DNA from: Rhodobacter sp.
GTDB lineage: Bacteria; Pseudomonadota; Alphaproteobacteria; Rhodobacterales; Rhodobacteraceae
DNA length: 6,685 nt
Assembly: GCA_013824055.1 (NCBI GenBank)
Contig: PNNE01000153.1
Span: 1 to 6,685 of the forward strand
Direction: 5' to 3'
Shown: piece by piece, positions 5,784-6,685 of the stretch
How the letters are laid out: every line of letters starts with the position of its first letter
How positions within the stretch are numbered: the stretch's first letter is position 1
Notes under the pieces: model-generated
Database searches by the model: none
Told to the model about the DNA's origin: nothing
What the model saw: only the letters and a program-made list of their open reading frames with translations
Translations under genes and position numbers: made by a program

Positions 5784-6017
5784 AAAGAACGGCTCCCGGC
5801 AGGTTGGTTAGGACAAGATCAGCACAGTAGAATGATCTGGCCGGATGTTGAGACGAAAGTGCACGCACACGGTGGCGTTGAGTGGATTCGGCGGGGCTGT
5901 TGCATGATTGTCGGACTGGGGGTGTCCGCGCGCGCCGCCTGCACGGGGCGAAGACAGTCCATGGGGCTGTTTTCAGTGGTGAACGCCCGCGCAAGCATGC
6001 GGAGGCCGGGTGGTGGG
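5784..6017. other. Intergenic region between the lipoprotein gene and the REP/RAYT locus
   Basis: I see no convincing gene here on either strand. The left side must hold the minus-strand lipoprotein promoter, but no clear -35/-10 pair stands out. GTGCACGCAC at 5859-5868 also occurs at 5343-5352, on the other side of the lipoprotein gene, and both copies are preceded nearby by GAAAGTGC. GGGGCTGTT occurs twice (about 5894 and 5964). Confidence 0.5.
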
Positions 6018-6043
6018 GTAGGGTGCGCATTCATGGCGCACCA
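6018..6043 (+). repeat. REP element, copy 1 (upstream of RAYT)
   Basis: This 26-base element starts with the tetranucleotide GTAG and contains a hairpin: GGTGCGC (6022-6028), loop ATTCATG, GCGCACC (6036-6042). A 5' GTAG plus an imperfect palindrome is the hallmark of REP sequences mobilised by RAYT transposases. It is identical over 26 bases to copy 2 and lies 45 bases before the RAYT start. Confidence 0.88.
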
Positions 6044-6088
6044 TTGCGGGTAACCACGGATTAACCAAACCCGGAGAACATCGCGCGC

Positions 6089-6550
6089 ATGTCTGCGTAC
6101 ATCCGCCCCAAGGTTGCAGGAGCATCGGTGTTCTTCACCGTGACGCTTGCCGACCGCAGCGCGCGGACGTTGGTCGAGCATATCGACACCTTGCGCGAGG
6201 CGGTGCGGGTGACGAAGGCCGAGCGGCCGTTCCGGATCGACGCATGGGTGGTGTTGCCGGACCACATGCATGCGGTGTGGACGTTGCCGGAAGGAGACCG
6301 CGATTTTTCGACTCGGTGGAGCGTGATCAAGGCGCGGTTTTCCCGGGCCATGCCCCACACCCCTCGCCGCCGCAGCCACGGCGAACGCCGGGAGCATGGT
6401 TTGTGGCAACGCCGATTTTGGGAGCATCACATCCGCGACGACGTGGATTGGGGGAACCACGTCAATTATTGTTGGTACAATCCGGTGAAGCACGGGTTGG
6501 TAGAACGGCAGGAGGATTGGCCGTATTCGAGTTATCAGCGCGACAGGTAG
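6089..6550 (+). CDS. RAYT: REP-associated tyrosine transposase (Y1/HUH family), C-terminally shortened
   Basis: This 153-residue Y1-type transposase is related to IS200/IS605 TnpA. Seen in order: the N-terminal FFTVTLADRS (15-24), WVVLPDHMHAVWTLPEGD (53-70) with the metal-binding HUH pair H59/H61, FSTRWSVIKARFSRAM (73-88), LWQRRFWEHHIRDD (105-118), and HVNYCWYNPVKHGLV (124-138) with the probable catalytic Tyr at Y127 (Y130 is an alternative). RAYTs nick and join single-stranded DNA at REP sequences and are thought to spread them. REP copies lie on both sides. The ATG at 6089 fits the family N-terminus; GGAG at 6073-6076 is rather far. The stop TAG (6548-6550) belongs to the GTAG of REP copy 2, and the usual tail after WPYSSF/YHR (about 15-25 residues) is missing. 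Activity is uncertain. Confidence 0.9.
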   Translation: MSAYIRPKVAGASVFFTVTLADRSARTLVEHIDTLREAVRVTKAERPFRIDAWVVLPDHMHAVWTLPEGDRDFSTRWSVIKARFSRAMPHTPRRRSHGERREHGLWQRRFWEHHIRDDVDWGNHVNYCWYNPVKHGLVERQEDWPYSSYQRDR

Positions 6551-6572
6551 GGTGCGCATTCATGGCGCACCA
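6547..6572 (+). repeat. REP element, copy 2 (left arm of the REPIN)
   Basis: These 26 bases are identical to copy 1, starting with GTAG and containing the same 7-bp stem and ATTCATG loop. The element begins inside the RAYT reading frame and supplies its stop codon. Confidence 0.88.
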
Positions 6573-6617
6573 ATGCAGTGGGGACGTGGCGCGGGTGGTG
6601 GGTGTTGTACAAAAGGA

Positions 6618-6643
6618 AGGTGCATCATGAATGCGCACCCTAC
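6618..6643 (-). repeat. REP element, copy 3 (inverted, right arm of the REPIN)
   Basis: Read on the minus strand it starts GTAGGGTGCGCATTCATG, identical to copies 1 and 2 for 18 bases, then ATGCACC in place of GCGCACC. The stem is therefore weaker (one G-U pair and one mismatch). Confidence 0.82.
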
Positions 6644-6685
6644 GGTCCGCCCGGTAAAGCACGGGTTGGTCGGGCATCCGCGGGA
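6627..6685 (+). pseudogene. Partial RAYT fragment continuing out of the window
   Basis: Bases 6651-6670 match 6482-6501 of the RAYT gene in 19 of 20 positions and encode PVKHGLV. The frame continues as GHPR and ends with GA at the window edge. Many RAYTs read NPVKHGLVGHPRDWPYSS at this place, so this looks like the 3' part of a RAYT gene without its catalytic N-terminal part. The frame is also open upstream to an ATG at 6627 inside REP copy 3 (MNAHPTVR...), which has AAGGAAGG at 6613-6620 before it. It may therefore be translated as a fusion of REP and RAYT tail. Whether the remainder is intact lies beyond the window. Confidence 0.6.

Larger units (their letters stand above)
6547..6643. mobile_element. 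REPIN: two inverted REP elements with a 45-base spacer
   Basis: REP copy 2 (plus, 6547-6572) and REP copy 3 (minus, 6643-6618) face each other across a spacer at 6573-6617. The total of 97 bases, with GTAG at both outer ends, matches the typical REPIN layout, the usual mobile unit of RAYT systems. The whole unit can fold into a long hairpin. Confidence 0.8.

Noticed and set aside
5819..6559. A 246-residue minus-strand frame across the RAYT gene
   Set aside because: It is antisense to a well-supported transposase and its composition is not protein-like.
6018..6643. The repeats as a CRISPR array or as ends of a classical insertion sequence
   Set aside because: There are only three copies in mixed orientation with an internal palindrome and GTAG ends and no regular spacers, and the adjacent gene is a RAYT, which fits REP/REPIN.

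Overview
The window is about two-thirds G+C throughout, with short intergenic gaps, strong G/C preference at third codon positions and AGGAG-type ribosome binding sites. Together with the protein styles seen (threonyl-tRNA synthetase tail, DUF2177 protein, triple peptidoglycan-binding protein, Rhodobacteraceae-like RAYT transposase) this points to an alphaproteobacterium, probably of the Rhodobacteraceae/Paracoccaceae. No species can be named from the sequence alone.

Left part (1-2843): the 3' end of thrS, closed by a perfect stem terminator, is followed by a complete four-gene bufferin operon, bufA-bufB-bufC-bufD (378-2843). BufA is a small secreted precursor with four cysteines. BufB is a DUF692/MNIO iron oxidase and BufC its DUF2063 partner; together they convert cysteines of the precursor to thiooxazoles. 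BufD is a DoxX-like membrane protein. Mature bufferins bind copper in the periplasm and help cells tolerate it. bufB-bufC and bufC-bufD overlap by ATGA. bufA is separated from bufB by a strong terminator-like hairpin, which would allow far more precursor than enzyme to be made. A candidate ECF-sigma promoter, similar to the one reported for the Caulobacter SigF regulon, lies upstream of bufA.

Middle part (2844-5130): ordinary core and accessory genes. A cold-shock protein gene converges with an ArsC/Spx-like reductase gene with only 4 bases between their stop codons. A DUF2177 membrane protein gene is divergent from a secreted protein with three peptidoglycan-binding repeats.

Right part (5131-6685): a small lipoprotein gene on the minus strand, then a RAYT (REP-associated tyrosine transposase) locus. 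One REP element lies 45 bases before the RAYT gene. Two more, in inverted orientation (a REPIN), directly follow it. The stop codon of the RAYT gene is the TAG of the GTAG that begins the first downstream REP, and the protein appears to lack its usual C-terminal tail. Directly beyond the REPIN, at the window edge, a second stretch of RAYT coding sequence begins (PVKHGLVGHPR). The locus therefore looks rearranged by REPIN activity or by recombination between RAYT copies.
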